Translations under genes and position numbers: made by a program | The notes under the pieces: model-generated | Seen by the model: only the letters and a program-made list of their open reading frames with translations | Database searches by the model: none | What the model was told of the DNA's origin: nothing | Shown: piece after piece, positions 12,880 to 13,022 of the stretch | Numbering within the stretch: position 1 is the first letter of the stretch | Layout: every line of letters begins with the position of its first letter | Source: DSBX01 sp046484845 | GTDB lineage: Bacteria > Hydrothermota > Tepidihabitantia > Tepidihabitantales > Tepidihabitantaceae | Assembly (NCBI GenBank): GCA_046484845.1 | Contig: JAWOIB010000074.1 | Location: 1-13,022, forward strand | Length of the DNA stretch: 13,022 nt | Reading direction: 5' to 3'

Positions 12880-13022
12880 TCATACTGACTCCACAGCGAA
12901 AGTGTCATAGCGACTTCTTGCCGAAGGGCGTCGAGGCTTGGGCCGATCGGGCAGGCGGAGGTGCTGGATTTCGCCGGCCCGGTCATGCCGGATGTCGATC
13001 GTTCCGTCAAACCATTGCTGTA
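12880..13022 (-). CDS. C-terminal fragment of an unidentified protein, possibly a transposase
   Basis: On the minus strand one frame is open from the window edge to a TGA at 12880-12882, giving 46 residues that begin QQWFDGTIDIRHDRAGEIQ and continue through a Pro/Arg-rich segment (LPDRPKPRRP) to ...FAVESV. The first half has the GC-rich third positions of real genes in this window and the look of a short beta-hairpin (WFDGT-x-I-x-I-R). Such tails occur at the C-terminus of integrase-core (DDE-type) transposases, but I cannot identify a family from 46 residues, so the suggestion is weak. The gene would run in the same direction as the OmpA-family gene and continue beyond the window. Confidence 0.4.
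   Translation of the reverse strand, partial: QQWFDGTIDIRHDRAGEIQHLRLPDRPKPRRPSARSRYDTFAVESV

Noticed and set aside
12296..12910. 204-codon plus-strand frame across the OmpA start and its upstream region
   Set aside because: Covers the antisense of the signal peptide, Shine-Dalgarno and promoter of the minus-strand gene; no domain or ribosome-binding site.
12878..12914. Imperfect direct repeat TGTCATA-xx-GACT (12878 and 12903)
   Set aside because: Only about 12 bases, two copies, falling in the putative coding tail; no other copies seen, so not called a repeat or binding site.
1..13022. CRISPR array, tRNA, rRNA or phage module
   Set aside because: No spaced direct repeats, cloverleaf-like sequences, rRNA signatures or phage structural genes were seen.

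Overview
The window is GC-rich, gene-dense DNA from a diderm (outer-membrane-bearing) bacterium. The secretin, the OmpA-family protein and the classic sigma-70-type promoters (CTTGACA, then a TATAAT-like box) support this. The modular outer-membrane protein with carboxypeptidase-regulatory-like repeats, the mixed type IV pilus/type II secretion gene set and the compact operon would fit an uncultured FCB-type or WOR-3-like candidate phylum. That placement is a low-confidence impression; nothing here fixes the taxonomy.

Region 1 (1-3867): a 5'-truncated TPR protein, then four consecutive genes for prepilin-like proteins with class III signal peptides. The first two pilin genes each have a near-consensus promoter with a 17-nt spacer. 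The second promoter lies so close to the ATG that the transcript should be leaderless. Pilins 2, 3 and 4 share a block around a GNPD motif and are tandem paralogues. Pilins 3 and 4 carry long C-terminal beta-rich extensions.

Region 2 (3887-10696): the envelope-spanning machine in one tight operon on the same strand. It encodes a PilM-PilN fusion, PilO, two membrane-anchored PilP/GspC-like proteins (both with TTG starts), an AMIN-domain secretin (PilQ/GspD family), the PilT retraction ATPase and the prepilin peptidase PilD. The likely assembly is: PilD processes the pilins; PilMN, PilO and the PilP-like proteins form the inner-membrane and periplasmic alignment complex; the secretin is the outer-membrane pore; PilT powers disassembly. 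No PilB assembly ATPase or PilC platform protein is present, so they must be elsewhere if the system makes pili.

Region 3 (10697-10765): a convergent intergenic gap with a GC-rich hairpin, probably a shared terminator.

Region 4 (10766-13022, minus strand): a modular outer-membrane protein (N-terminal region probably a beta-barrel, three carboxypeptidase-regulatory-like domains, C-terminal OmpA peptidoglycan-binding domain) with its own promoter and Shine-Dalgarno. It is followed by a regulatory gap and, at the window edge, the C-terminal fragment of an unidentified minus-strand gene.

The most interesting point is the hybrid architecture. The PilMN fusion has GspL-like topology, and the PilP proteins are GspC-like (transmembrane-anchored, no lipobox), yet they sit in an operon with pilT. 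One PilP-like protein has an extraordinary arginine-rich linker.
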